In this document: positions 43,947-52,967 of the stretch, piece by piece
Layout: each line of letters starts with the position of its first letter
Numbering within the stretch: the first letter of the stretch is position 1
Origin: UBA7446 sp964014735
Lineage (GTDB): Bacteria > Bacteroidota > Bacteroidia > Flavobacteriales > Flavobacteriaceae
NCBI GenBank assembly: GCA_964014735.1
Contig: CAXHBH010000006.1
Span: 1 to 64,000, forward strand
Length of the DNA stretch: 64,000 nt
Direction: 5' to 3'
The notes under the pieces: model-generated
Seen by the model: the letters and a program-made list of their open reading frames with translations, nothing else
What the model was told of the DNA's origin: nothing
The model's database searches: none
Program-made: the position numbers and the translations under genes

Positions 43947-45334
43947 TTTACAGAATTTTATTTTTAATATTTACAACAAATATTTATGGTCAAATTAACA
44001 GACCTAATATCGTCTGGCTTGTTTGTGAAGACCAATCGCCAGAATTCTTACCCATGTATGGCGACGAAACCGTTCCCTTACCAAATTTATCGCAATTGGC
44101 AGAAGACAGTGTCATTTATGATAATATGCATGCAACGACACCTGTTTGTTCTCCTGCAAGAAGTGCTATTATTACAGGCATGTATCCTACCAGTTTGGGT
44201 ACTCATAATATGCGGACCTTTAACGAGGGACGGGATACTAATCAGCCCCAACTAGGCATCCCGAGCTATTCACCAAAATTTCCTGATTATATACGTCCTT
44301 TTACCGCATATATGCGTGAAGCGGGATATTATTGCACAAATAGCAATAAACAAGATTATAACTTTAAAATAAGCGACGATGCTTGGGACCAAAGTTGTCG
44401 TTACTGTAGGGGCAAGAAAAAGGCCAACATCCACTGGCGTAACCGAGCTGATGGACAACCCTTTTTCGCAGTGTTTAATTTTCAAATTACACATGAGTCA
44501 CAAATTTGGGCGCAACACAACAATAAGCGATATGTAGACCTAGCGGATGTAACTAATATCCCGCCCTATTTTCCGGACGATCCAATTATTAGAGAAGATA
44601 TGGCCATCAACTACAGTAATTTGGTGCGCATGGATAAGGAGCTAGGGGCAATAATAAACGAATTAAAAGAACAGGGATTGTATGATAATTCCTATATCTT
44701 TTTTTACAGTGACCATGGCGGACCCTTCCCTAGGCACAAACGTGCTATTTATGACTCGGGTGTTAAAGTTCCACTTATGATTAAATTACCAAAAAATGCC
44801 AAGGCTGGAAATCGAAATGATGATCTATGGAGTTTTGTGGATTTAGCCCCAACGTTATTGCAGCTGGCAAATATTCCCCTCCCAGACTACCTTCAGGGCA
44901 TATCCATTTTAGACAAAAAAACCAAAACTAGAAAATATTTAGTAACGGCTTCCGATAGATTTGACGGTCAAGTAGATCGCATCAGATCGATTAAAACCAA
45001 GCGATTTAAGTTTATTAAAAACTATAATGTTTCCCTGCCTCATGCCTTAGACGTCAATTACAGAAAAAAGATGCCGATGATGCGTCGTTTGATGGTACTG
45101 AGTGAAAAAGGTCTTTTGGACAAAAACGCCCAGCGCTGGTTTGATACGCCAAAAGCAGAGATAGAGTTCTATGACTTACAAAAAGATCCTTTTGAACTCA
45201 ATAACTTAGCTGAAGAGGCATCTTACAGTAAAAAGCTGCGTAAATTCAATAGCTTACTGGAAGATTGGATGATAAACACTCGTGATTTAGGTGGCTTGCC
45301 CGAACAGGAGATTATCGACTATTCAGCCAATTGA
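43943..45334 (+). CDS. S1-type sulfatase (N-sulfoglucosamine-sulfatase-like branch)
   Basis: A 463-residue sulfatase. A short signal peptide (IYGQ) precedes NIVWLVCEDQSPEF; the formylglycine motif is C69-S-P-A-R, followed by SAIITGMYPTSLGTHNMR, usual in the heparan-N-sulfatase-like branch. FYSDHGGPFPRHKRAIYDSGVKVPLMIKLP and EFYDLQKDPFELNNLA complete the pattern. The true substrate is unknown, and N-sulfated sugars are unlikely in this locus. It is the last gene of the susC run and ends 6 bases from a convergent gene with no terminator seen. Confidence 0.94.
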   Translation: MIYRILFLIFTTNIYGQINRPNIVWLVCEDQSPEFLPMYGDETVPLPNLSQLAEDSVIYDNMHATTPVCSPARSAIITGMYPTSLGTHNMRTFNEGRDTNQPQLGIPSYSPKFPDYIRPFTAYMREAGYYCTNSNKQDYNFKISDDAWDQSCRYCRGKKKANIHWRNRADGQPFFAVFNFQITHESQIWAQHNNKRYVDLADVTNIPPYFPDDPIIREDMAINYSNLVRMDKELGAIINELKEQGLYDNSYIFFYSDHGGPFPRHKRAIYDSGVKVPLMIKLPKNAKAGNRNDDLWSFVDLAPTLLQLANIPLPDYLQGISILDKKTKTRKYLVTASDRFDGQVDRIRSIKTKRFKFIKNYNVSLPHALDVNYRKKMPMMRRLMVLSEKGLLDKNAQRWFDTPKAEIEFYDLQKDPFELNNLAEEASYSKKLRKFNSLLEDWMINTRDLGGLPEQEIIDYSAN

Positions 45335-45340
45335 TTTAAT

Positions 45341-48300
45341 CTAATTCTTCATAATCTTGAATGCGGTCGTATGGTTGTCAGTTGTTATGCGCACCACATA
45401 GTTTCCTTTATTCAAATAGGATATTGGTATACGATGATTTTGCCCTAAGGTTTCCTTTTTTGCATAGTAAACAATTTGACCAGTAGCATTGTAAATTTTC
45501 AATGAAGCATCAATAGATTGCGGCATTGATAACGTAATATAACCATCAGCTGGATTGGGATACACTGCTATCTGTGCCAATATTTTATTGTCTACACTCA
45601 ATGCTGATGGATCCAATTCAGCAGCCCAAAGACCACGTCCATAAGTAGCTGCATATACTTTGTTTAAACTGTAATTTACTTCCAGCTCATATATTCTTAC
45701 ATTTGGCAAGTTGTCCGAAAATGCTGACCACGTATTTCTGGCTTCAGCATCATTATAAAACACACCATAATTCATGCCCAGTATCAAGTCCTCTCCATAA
45801 AAACATAGGGCACTCGCCGAAAAGTTGGGTAGGCTATTATTGACGATTTGCCAGTTGCTACCGCCGTCATTTGATAGGAGCACCTTATTGCTGCCAGAAA
45901 CGGCCAATGCCAGCATGTTGGGATTGTCTTTATTTATGGTAATGGCGTTGATATTACCTGTATTTTGAGGGAGTGCAATTGCTGTCCAGTCCGTGAGACC
46001 ACCATCTATTGTTTTATAAAGCAAGTCATTTACAGATAAGTACATAATATTGCTATTGTTAGGCGCAATTTTAAGTTGGTCAATATTATTTTCGAATTCT
46101 TGTGAAATTGAATTCCAACCTAAACCTGACGCTAATTCTTGTTCATAAACGATATCATAGGCGACATATATTTTGTCTGATACTATGGGGTCTTGTTCAA
46201 AGGGCACAATCCAGTTAGCACTATTATCACTTCCAGATTTACCATCAGGAGCAGCAAACCACGACCTTGTGTTTCCCTGGTCAGTGCTGAAGTACAAACT
46301 GCCGTACTGACTCGTCCCATATAATTTATTAATATCGTCTTTGTCTATGAAAGTTTCCATGCCATCTGCGCCAAGCCAATCTTTCCAAACTCCGCCCGCA
46401 AGTACTGAAGTTCCATTATCTTGTGACCCACCTGTTACGACTTCTTCGTCTCCGATTGAAACACCAATCTTATAAAATTGTCGCACACCAATACCGTCAG
46501 ACAAGTCTTCATAATAATCTTTTGAAATAGTATTTGGGTCCGCAGCCTTGTAAACGCCGCCGTCAGAACCTACAAAAAGATTGCCGTCTACATATTCGAC
46601 AATGTCTATATCAGCATGACAATAGCCAATATTTTCATTAACAGCGTTTCCCGGGACCCATTGTGAAGAAATCGAAAAGTTATTTCCGCCATCAGCCGAT
46701 CTCCAAGACAAAATACCAGCCATATACACTACATTAGCGTCGTTGGGATCTACAGTTATATCCATGTCCCGTGGTGCTTGACCTCTATCATCATCAGCAA
46801 GAGATGAATAGCCAAAATAATTTTTGTCTGCATGGTCTAATTTTGAAAAAGTCTGACCATTATCATCGGAAACATAAAGCCCATTGAAACTGCGGTTTTT
46901 TTCTTCTAGTATATATATTTTGGTGGGGTCTTGAGCAGATACCCCCATCATTTTTGCATCTCCAGAAAAAATACCATTAAGAATTGAATTTTTATCTTCA
47001 AATCCTTCTGTAAAATATATATTTCCCGAAGTGTCTTTAACAATTATGTCATCCAATGTAACCCCTCTGGCATAGTTTGAAACCGCTGTGAAAGCAAGCT
47101 GAAAACCATTAGAATTATCATAGATGTTAGTTAGGTCAATTTCAATGTCACTCCAATTAGAGGATTCTTCAGTATATGTTTCTAGATTCACCCAATTATC
47201 TTGTGTGTCTTTTCTATATGAAATAGTTAGCTCATCTATATCACCTTCCCAATTTACATTTGAGTAGGAAAAAGACAAGAAGGCATCAGCTGAATTGCTT
47301 AAGTTAATAGGGGCCGTAATAAGGCGAGCACTATCACTGTTAAAATTTGAGCTCTGAAAGATTCCTAGACCATCGCCAGTTTTTGGAGTGACCGTATTAT
47401 TCTGGTTTGATGTAGCGTAGACCCATAATTTTGATCCGCTCAATAATTCTTGACTCCATTTGTTACCATCAATGGTTAAATCGGGTTTGATGAGGGGTGA
47501 AAAACTTACTCCATTATCAGTAGATTTATAAAAATTATTACCCGTGGCATAAACTACGTTGGTGTTTCCAGGCTTGAATTCAATATCATATCCTGTAGTA
47601 GATTCAGTGTGTATTTTGCTCCAACTTACACCGCCATTGGTTGATCGAAAAACTCCTTCGTATTCAACACTTGCATACATGATGTTGGTGTTTTCGGGTT
47701 TAATAAGAATTTTATTTACTCTATCATATGTATTATTGTTGGTACTCATTAGGCTGTTTCCATTGATTAGGGCCCAAGATGCCCCACCGTCAGTAGATTT
47801 GAATATTCTTCCTTGGGTGCTTCCCCAAAAGTAGGTGTTGCTATCATTTGGCGCTACAGCAAGGCTATATACATCAATGTTGGACAGGTTGTCTGTTAAA
47901 CAGCTCCAATTTTGTCCACCATCTGTTGTTTTCCAAATTCCGCCTGTGGGACTTCCCGCAATAAAATGGCTGGTGTTTTCAAATGCCAACGAAGTAATTC
48001 TCCCAACTCCAGGATTCCACCCACTTGTACCATTTTTATAGGTAGGTCCAAGGTCGCTCCAAGCCACTGTTTGTTGTACTACTCCAGAACGTGTACTGAT
48101 ATTACGTCTTCTATTGTAGCGATGTAACTCTTCAAGGTATGTGCTATTTGGGGTCAATATATTATGCTCGTTCGCTTCCATCTTTGCTCCATACAGCCAA
48201 CGTTGATAAAACTTATACTCGTTATTGTTTTTTCCTACTTTTTTGAAATAGCGATCAGCTTCAAGCTCTATTTTTTCAAGAGAGGTTTCGCCATCGTGTA

Positions 48301-48418
48301 GTCGTTTGATGTAAGGTTGGCTTACTGCAAAATGAAATGATAGCAAAACCATTATCAACAGAAAATGGTGAAACCTAAAATATACATCAAAATTTAAATA
48401 ATTTTTATGAACTAACAC
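45341..48418 (-). CDS. T9SS-secreted BNR/Asp-box propeller protein
   Basis: A 1025-residue secreted protein. Many Asp-box turns (TTDGGQNW, STDGGASW, STNGGVSW, STDNGVSF, SNDGGSNW) show one or more sortilin/sialidase-like beta propellers. A beta-sandwich insert (about 330-450) resembles a MAM-type or jelly-roll binding domain (FLSFSYSNVNWEGDIDELTISY). The tail (about 950-1025) is a T9SS sorting domain (VYPNPADGYITL, NKGNYVVRI). No catalytic Arg triad of sialidases is evident, so activity is unknown. The start is uncertain: the reading frame opens with GTG at 48418, and the first in-frame ATG lies too close to the cleavage site. It may or may not belong to the PUL. Confidence 0.78.
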   Translation of the reverse strand: MLVHKNYLNFDVYFRFHHFLLIMVLLSFHFAVSQPYIKRLHDGETSLEKIELEADRYFKKVGKNNNEYKFYQRWLYGAKMEANEHNILTPNSTYLEELHRYNRRRNISTRSGVVQQTVAWSDLGPTYKNGTSGWNPGVGRITSLAFENTSHFIAGSPTGGIWKTTDGGQNWSCLTDNLSNIDVYSLAVAPNDSNTYFWGSTQGRIFKSTDGGASWALINGNSLMSTNNNTYDRVNKILIKPENTNIMYASVEYEGVFRSTNGGVSWSKIHTESTTGYDIEFKPGNTNVVYATGNNFYKSTDNGVSFSPLIKPDLTIDGNKWSQELLSGSKLWVYATSNQNNTVTPKTGDGLGIFQSSNFNSDSARLITAPINLSNSADAFLSFSYSNVNWEGDIDELTISYRKDTQDNWVNLETYTEESSNWSDIEIDLTNIYDNSNGFQLAFTAVSNYARGVTLDDIIVKDTSGNIYFTEGFEDKNSILNGIFSGDAKMMGVSAQDPTKIYILEEKNRSFNGLYVSDDNGQTFSKLDHADKNYFGYSSLADDDRGQAPRDMDITVDPNDANVVYMAGILSWRSADGGNNFSISSQWVPGNAVNENIGYCHADIDIVEYVDGNLFVGSDGGVYKAADPNTISKDYYEDLSDGIGVRQFYKIGVSIGDEEVVTGGSQDNGTSVLAGGVWKDWLGADGMETFIDKDDINKLYGTSQYGSLYFSTDQGNTRSWFAAPDGKSGSDNSANWIVPFEQDPIVSDKIYVAYDIVYEQELASGLGWNSISQEFENNIDQLKIAPNNSNIMYLSVNDLLYKTIDGGLTDWTAIALPQNTGNINAITINKDNPNMLALAVSGSNKVLLSNDGGSNWQIVNNSLPNFSASALCFYGEDLILGMNYGVFYNDAEARNTWSAFSDNLPNVRIYELEVNYSLNKVYAATYGRGLWAAELDPSALSVDNKILAQIAVYPNPADGYITLSMPQSIDASLKIYNATGQIVYYAKKETLGQNHRIPISYLNKGNYVVRITTDNHTTAFKIMKN

Positions 48419-48495
48419 AGCAAAACGTTTATAAATCCTTCCTAAATTTAGTGTATATTTTTTTATTAAAACATAAGTTGAATTTACTAAGTCAG

Positions 48496-49632
48496 TCAGC
48501 TTTGATTTACCTTAGGCTTAATTCGATAAATTCCCTCAAATTCAACAGCAATATAGATGTAGCCGTAAGGACCTATGATTACGTCACGTACGCGCCCAAT
48601 ATCGGCTGCAACTTTCTCCCGTGCCACCACTTTGTTTTCACGAATCGTTAGGCGCTCTAAGTATGATTTTTTCAGTGAACCCACCAATATACTTCCTTTC
48701 CAATCGGGGTATCTATTACCCGTAACAAATGCCATTCCTGAGGCTGCTATTGAAGGCACCCAATAGTAGAAAGGCTGCTCCATTCCCAGTAGCGAACGGT
48801 TTTTAGTAATGGTTGTTCCTGAATAATTCTTGCCGTAGGTGATTTTGGGCCAACCATAGTTTTTTCCTGCTTCGATGATGTTAATTTCATCGCCGCCTCT
48901 TGGCCCGTGTTCGTGTGCCCAAATCTCACCTGTTTCAGGATGTATTGTAAGCCCTTGTGGATTACGATGACCATAAGAATAAATGGCTTCTTTAGCGCCA
49001 TTTAATCCCACAAAAGGGTTATCAATTGGAACACTTCCGTCATCGTTTAAGCGGTATATTTTACCATTATCCCGTGTAATGTCTTGTGGGTTTATATCTC
49101 GTTCACCTCTATCACCCACAGAGAAATAAAGATACCCATCTGAATTAAATACGATACGTGATCCAAAGTGCACTCCTTTTTTTGTGTCAGGCACAGCCTT
49201 GTATAGTAGTTTTACTTCTGTGAGTGCGTTTCCTCTTAGTGTAGCAGTATACAAGCCTGTATTTCCTCCAGAGGCATCTTTATTGGCTATTGCCATAGTA
49301 AAATAGATGCTTTTGTTCTGTTCAAAATCGGGATGAAGGGCAATGCCCATCAAGCCGCCCTGACCACGAACATAGGTGGCTGGCAAACCAGACACCTCGT
49401 TTTTTTTGCCATATTGAAAACGTATTAACTTACCTTCTTTTTCTGTGTACAGTAAACTCCCATTGGGCATAAAGACCATTCCCCAAGGTATTTCTACTTC
49501 TGGAACTACAAGTTCTATAGAATATGAAGCAGTTTCAGGTATTTTTAAGGGAGGTATGTTTTCCTTTTGAGCACAAGAGGTTTGGGTTAATATCAATGTT
49601 ATACAAGCTAGTGTGAAGATATTTTTTTTCAT
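48496..49632 (-). CDS. PQQ-dependent aldose sugar dehydrogenase-like protein
   Basis: A 378-residue propeller protein with a lipoprotein-type signal (TQTSC). It matches the soluble glucose/sorbosone dehydrogenase family: EIPWGMVFMPNGSLLYTEKEGKL, GLMGIALHPDFEQN, HFGSRIVFNSDGYLYFSVGDRG, YSYGHRNPQGL and WAHEHGPRGGDEIN, which hold the quinone and calcium ligands. It would oxidise aldoses in the periplasm with PQQ as cofactor. No PQQ synthesis genes are in the window. It lies 33 bases after a TonB receptor gene on the same strand. Confidence 0.9.
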   Translation of the reverse strand: MKKNIFTLACITLILTQTSCAQKENIPPLKIPETASYSIELVVPEVEIPWGMVFMPNGSLLYTEKEGKLIRFQYGKKNEVSGLPATYVRGQGGLMGIALHPDFEQNKSIYFTMAIANKDASGGNTGLYTATLRGNALTEVKLLYKAVPDTKKGVHFGSRIVFNSDGYLYFSVGDRGERDINPQDITRDNGKIYRLNDDGSVPIDNPFVGLNGAKEAIYSYGHRNPQGLTIHPETGEIWAHEHGPRGGDEINIIEAGKNYGWPKITYGKNYSGTTITKNRSLLGMEQPFYYWVPSIAASGMAFVTGNRYPDWKGSILVGSLKKSYLERLTIRENKVVAREKVAADIGRVRDVIIGPYGYIYIAVEFEGIYRIKPKVNQS

Positions 49633-49665
49633 GCGGGATTTAGCTTTATCACAAATATATCAAAT

Positions 49666-51594
49666 CTATAACTGCACTTGAACACGAGCAAAGGCTTGAC
49701 GCATGGCAGCAGGCTCAAAATAACGCCCGCCAAAGGCATTGATACGGATATTGTCATAATAGTTTGAATTGGCAAAATTAAGAATTCCCACCGTCCAAGT
49801 TGTTATGCCCCATTTACGTTGCGCATACAGGTCTGCTGTCCAAAATTTTGGCACCTCTACAAGGTTTTTAGAGTCGGCATAACGCTTTCCTACATGTCGC
49901 ACGTTCAATGCAACCGTAGTCATTCTGAATAAGTGGTTAAGGCCTGCGCTACATTGAATTCTTGGTACGTTAGGCAATTCATTTCCATTTTGGGTTTTAA
50001 AAGTTCCGTGACTGTAGTTAAGTTTTAGTGTGGCAGTTTTGGTCATGTGTAAGCTGGTAGTAGCCTCAATGCCCTTTCTGTCTACACGGCCAATATTTCT
50101 GTAGAAATTTTGCCCTGGGAAAGCATCCTGTTCATAGGACAAAATTTCATCTTGTGTCGTTGTTGTAAATAGCACAAGGGAAGCATCAATTTTTTTTGCT
50201 TTGAATAGCATGCCCACTTCTAATTCTTGTGATTTTTGAGGCGTTAACTTGTCGTTAAATCCAGTTTCCCCTGTCGGATTTGCAGACAATTCATTGAGCG
50301 ATGGTGTTTCAAAACCTGTTCCCCAACGGATATAACTAATTAAGTTGGGGGAGAAGCTATAAAATGTTGCTAGTGAAGGTGAGTAGGTAGTTAGGTTTTT
50401 TTCATCTGAGTTATTGCCCATGTAATCAGTAAGTTGAATACGGTGATTGTCGGCACGAAGTGAGGCACGAAGTCGCCAATCCCTGAAGGTTAATTCAACA
50501 ATTCCATAGGCGCCAAGTGTGTAAAAGCGCTCGCTTTGGTCAAGTGTAGTGGCTCCTTTCTCCCCTAAGATGTTTATAAATCTTTTTCTTCCATCTCTTT
50601 GAGCTGAAGCTTCAACGCCATATTGCCACAACCATTGCTTAATACGTCCGTCTTTCTGCATACCAAACCCATAGTAACTACGACTCAAATCGATTTGCCC
50701 TCCAAACTCAAAAGGCAGTTTCGAGTCAAGTTTGCGCTTGGCAAAAAAAGCATAAGTAGTCCATTTTTTGCTTTGCCAATGGGCTGTAAATTGATGCTGT
50801 TTGACCTTTTCACCTGCTTTGTAGTCTAGATTTTGCTGTCTTGCTTGACTGCGATTTTCTCTTACTTCAGTGGCCGTGAGTCCACCAGCATCCAAAGCCA
50901 AAGGGCTGTTGAAATAATTATAAGCAATAGTGAGTTTATCTCTATTATTATTTATAAACGTATTGGACAAGTTTATGAGGCTGTTTTCATAGCCACTCCA
51001 ATGTCGATAGCCTTGGTATTTTTTGTGTTCAACAACTGCGCGAAAAAGATTCTTTTCGTTCTTGGAGCCATAGCTGCCAACCAAGTGTTGGCTACCGAAT
51101 TCGCCATAGTTAGCGGTAAGTGTTTTTTTGGTTTTAATCGGTGAGCTTTTGAGCATGATAACACCCCCAGATGCATTGCCATATAGTCCACTAGAAACAC
51201 CTCGAATAACTTCAATTATTCCCATGGACGACAATGGAATGTGGTCCAGTTGGGTTTGGCCATCGGGTGTCGTCATGGGGATGCCATCCCATAAAACCTT
51301 AATCCCACGGATTCCAAAAGTGGCGCGTGTACCAAATCCACGAATTGAGATTCGTGTGTCTTGACTAAAATTTTGCTGACTGCTGACAAATAAGCTAGGT
51401 ACGCCTTGTAATAACTCCCCTATATCTTGTTTTAGAAGTAGGCTGTCTTGTGCAACATCAGTTTGGCTTATGAGTTGAATACTGCTCTGTATTCGTTGTG
51501 CACGTATAACCACTTCTTTTAATTTTTGCACTTGCGCTTGGCAGGGTACAGAAAAGAAAAATATGAAATATAAAAATCTATGCATTTTTGGCAT
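49666..51594 (-). CDS. TonB-dependent receptor (non-SusC)
   Basis: A 642-residue outer-membrane receptor with a signal peptide (VPCQAQ). The plug contains LQGVPSLFVSSQ, RISIRGFGTRATFGIRGIKVLWDGIPMTTPDGQ... and IEVIRGVSSGLYGNASGGVI; the barrel ends VQVQL. It lacks the CarboxypepD_reg domain of SusC proteins and looks like siderophore or small-molecule receptors; the ligand is unknown. The start (51594 or 51585) overlaps the end of rimM by 8-17 bases. Its link to rimM is probably by transcription only. Confidence 0.92.
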   Translation of the reverse strand: MPKMHRFLYFIFFFSVPCQAQVQKLKEVVIRAQRIQSSIQLISQTDVAQDSLLLKQDIGELLQGVPSLFVSSQQNFSQDTRISIRGFGTRATFGIRGIKVLWDGIPMTTPDGQTQLDHIPLSSMGIIEVIRGVSSGLYGNASGGVIMLKSSPIKTKKTLTANYGEFGSQHLVGSYGSKNEKNLFRAVVEHKKYQGYRHWSGYENSLINLSNTFINNNRDKLTIAYNYFNSPLALDAGGLTATEVRENRSQARQQNLDYKAGEKVKQHQFTAHWQSKKWTTYAFFAKRKLDSKLPFEFGGQIDLSRSYYGFGMQKDGRIKQWLWQYGVEASAQRDGRKRFINILGEKGATTLDQSERFYTLGAYGIVELTFRDWRLRASLRADNHRIQLTDYMGNNSDEKNLTTYSPSLATFYSFSPNLISYIRWGTGFETPSLNELSANPTGETGFNDKLTPQKSQELEVGMLFKAKKIDASLVLFTTTTQDEILSYEQDAFPGQNFYRNIGRVDRKGIEATTSLHMTKTATLKLNYSHGTFKTQNGNELPNVPRIQCSAGLNHLFRMTTVALNVRHVGKRYADSKNLVEVPKFWTADLYAQRKWGITTWTVGILNFANSNYYDNIRINAFGGRYFEPAAMRQAFARVQVQL

Positions 51595-52111
51595 ACAGCT
51601 CTATTAGACCTGGTGGCGTCTCTACGTATATGGATTTTGCATCCCTTTTGACCTCTAAAATAATATCATCAACAATTGGGATTAAAGCTATTTTTTGACC
51701 AATGGAAACTTCTATGGTTGCTTGTGCAGTATGTTCGTTAATCGCTAAAACTGTTCCAATCTCACCCAGGTTTTTATCTACAACATCAAATCCAATGATT
51801 TCATGATAATAAAATTTATTTCCAGTGAGTTTGGGAAGTTTATTCAATGATAAATATGCATTTAACTTAAGTATTGTATTGGCATCTTCTTCATTATCGA
51901 CGTCTTCTAGTCTAAGGCGTAATAGTCCGGGTTTGTGCATGGTACACTTCTCAATAAAAAAAGGAATAAGCGTATTGTTTTGTGCTAGAAAGAGACTATC
52001 AAGGGATTGATACACCTCTGGCTCGTCGGTGTCTAGTTTTAGGAGTACTTCCCCTTTAAAACTGTATTTACCGACCACTGTTCCAAGAAAAAAACAGTCT
52101 TCGAAACGCAT
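51578..52111 (-). CDS. rimM: 16S rRNA processing protein RimM
   Basis: A 177-residue ribosome-maturation factor that binds S19 and assists 30S head assembly. The N-terminal RimM barrel has FFLGTVVGKYSFKGEVLLKLDTDEP, and the C-terminal PRC-barrel has FYYHEIIGFDVVDKNLGEIGTV and ALIPIVDDIILEV. The adjacent upstream rpsP gene (9 bases apart) is the normal bacterial pairing. Length is typical. Confidence 0.96.
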   Translation of the reverse strand: MRFEDCFFLGTVVGKYSFKGEVLLKLDTDEPEVYQSLDSLFLAQNNTLIPFFIEKCTMHKPGLLRLRLEDVDNEEDANTILKLNAYLSLNKLPKLTGNKFYYHEIIGFDVVDKNLGEIGTVLAINEHTAQATIEVSIGQKIALIPIVDDIILEVKRDAKSIYVETPPGLIELYAKNA

Positions 52112-52120
52112 GTATTGGAG

Positions 52121-52816
52121 TTAATCAGCTTTCTCGTCAGCTTCTGGCGCAGCTTCTTCAGCAGTTGCTTCAGGTGCAGCTTCTTCAGCACTTTCTTCAG
52201 CGGCAGTTTCTTGCTCAGCTTCTTCAGCAGTTGCTTCAGGTGCAGCCTCTTCAGTAGTTGCTTCAGCGGCAGTTTCTTGCTCAGCTTCTTCAGCAGTTGC
52301 TTCAGGTGCAACCTCTTCAGTAGTTACTTCAGCGGCTGCTTCTAGCTCAGCTTCTTGCTCTGCTATTGCAGCCTCGGCATCAGCCTTACGCTTCTCGCTA
52401 ACTTCTTTTTCAGTAGCTAATTTTTTTGCTTTTTCGTCAGCTTTTGCTTTAGAAATTTTTTCTATGCTGGCATTGTTGCGTGATGATTTGTCAGCCAACC
52501 ATGCTTCAAATTTTTTTTCAACGTCTTCTTCTTTAAGCGCACCCTTGTGAACACCATTAACAAGGTGATTTTTTAACATGGCACCTACTTCAGAAAGTAA
52601 GTTACCAGCAGTATCCGTTGGTTGTGCTCCATTTTGGAGCCAATTAACAGCACTGTCAACGTCGATTTTTAATGTTGCTGGATTGGTGTTGGGATTGTAA
52701 GTACCTATTTTTTCTAGGTAGCGACCATCTCGCTTTGAACGTGCATCTGCTGCAACTACCCAATATAAGGGTTTTCCTTTTTTACCGTGTCTTTGAAGAC
52801 GAATTTTTACTGACAT
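52121..52816 (-). CDS. rpsP: 30S ribosomal protein S16 with long acidic repeat tail
   Basis: Residues 1 to about 85 are a normal S16 (SVKIRLQRHGKKGKPLYWVVAADARS, then RYLEKIGTYNP and LQNGAQPTDT). The protein is 231 residues, far longer than the roughly 80-90 of most bacteria. The extension has a Lys/Glu-rich helix and then an Ala/Glu/Thr tail with a 22-residue repeat (163-184 and 185-206, with a partial copy to the end). Long S16 tails are known in Bacteroidetes; their role is not established. A well-spaced promoter precedes the gene, and rimM follows. Confidence 0.97.
   Translation of the reverse strand: MSVKIRLQRHGKKGKPLYWVVAADARSKRDGRYLEKIGTYNPNTNPATLKIDVDSAVNWLQNGAQPTDTAGNLLSEVGAMLKNHLVNGVHKGALKEEDVEKKFEAWLADKSSRNNASIEKISKAKADEKAKKLATEKEVSEKRKADAEAAIAEQEAELEAAAEVTTEEVAPEATAEEAEQETAAEATTEEAAPEATAEEAEQETAAEESAEEAAPEATAEEAAPEADEKAD
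52124..52330 (-). repeat. 66-bp tandem repeat in the rpsP 3' end
   Basis: Two nearly identical 66-bp units (52265-52330 and 52199-52264), plus a partial third, encode the EATTEEAAPEATAEEAEQET-type unit of the S16 tail. The high identity of the DNA units suggests recent slippage or recombination, so copy number may differ between strains. Confidence 0.85.
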
Positions 52817-52862
52817 ATCAAATTAAATTTTTGGGTGCAAAACCCTGATTATTAATGCGAGG

Positions 52863-52893
52863 CAAATCTACATTATTTTTTGATTTTACCAAA
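52863..52893 (-). promoter_or_regulatory. rpsP: Promoter of the rpsP-rimM operon
   Basis: On the minus strand TTTG (52893-52890), a 19-base spacer and TAGATTTG (52870-52863) exactly match the Bacteroidetes primary-sigma promoter TTTG-N19-TAnnTTTG. The start codon lies 46 bases downstream of the -7 element. Confidence 0.75.
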
Positions 52894-52967
52894 CGTTAAT
52901 AACTTAACATTCACTAGCCTATATTTTACATACTAACTTCACTAAATTAGTTGACTGATCTTTAATC

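Noticed and set aside
52124..52330. Possible CRISPR-like or satellite array
   Set aside because: Units are 66 bp, in frame and coding, with no unique spacers; it is a protein repeat.
52115..52345. Plus-strand repeat ORF rich in Phe, Ser and Cys opposite rpsP
   Set aside because: It is the antisense reading of the S16 Ala/Glu repeats, with no start context and no known family.
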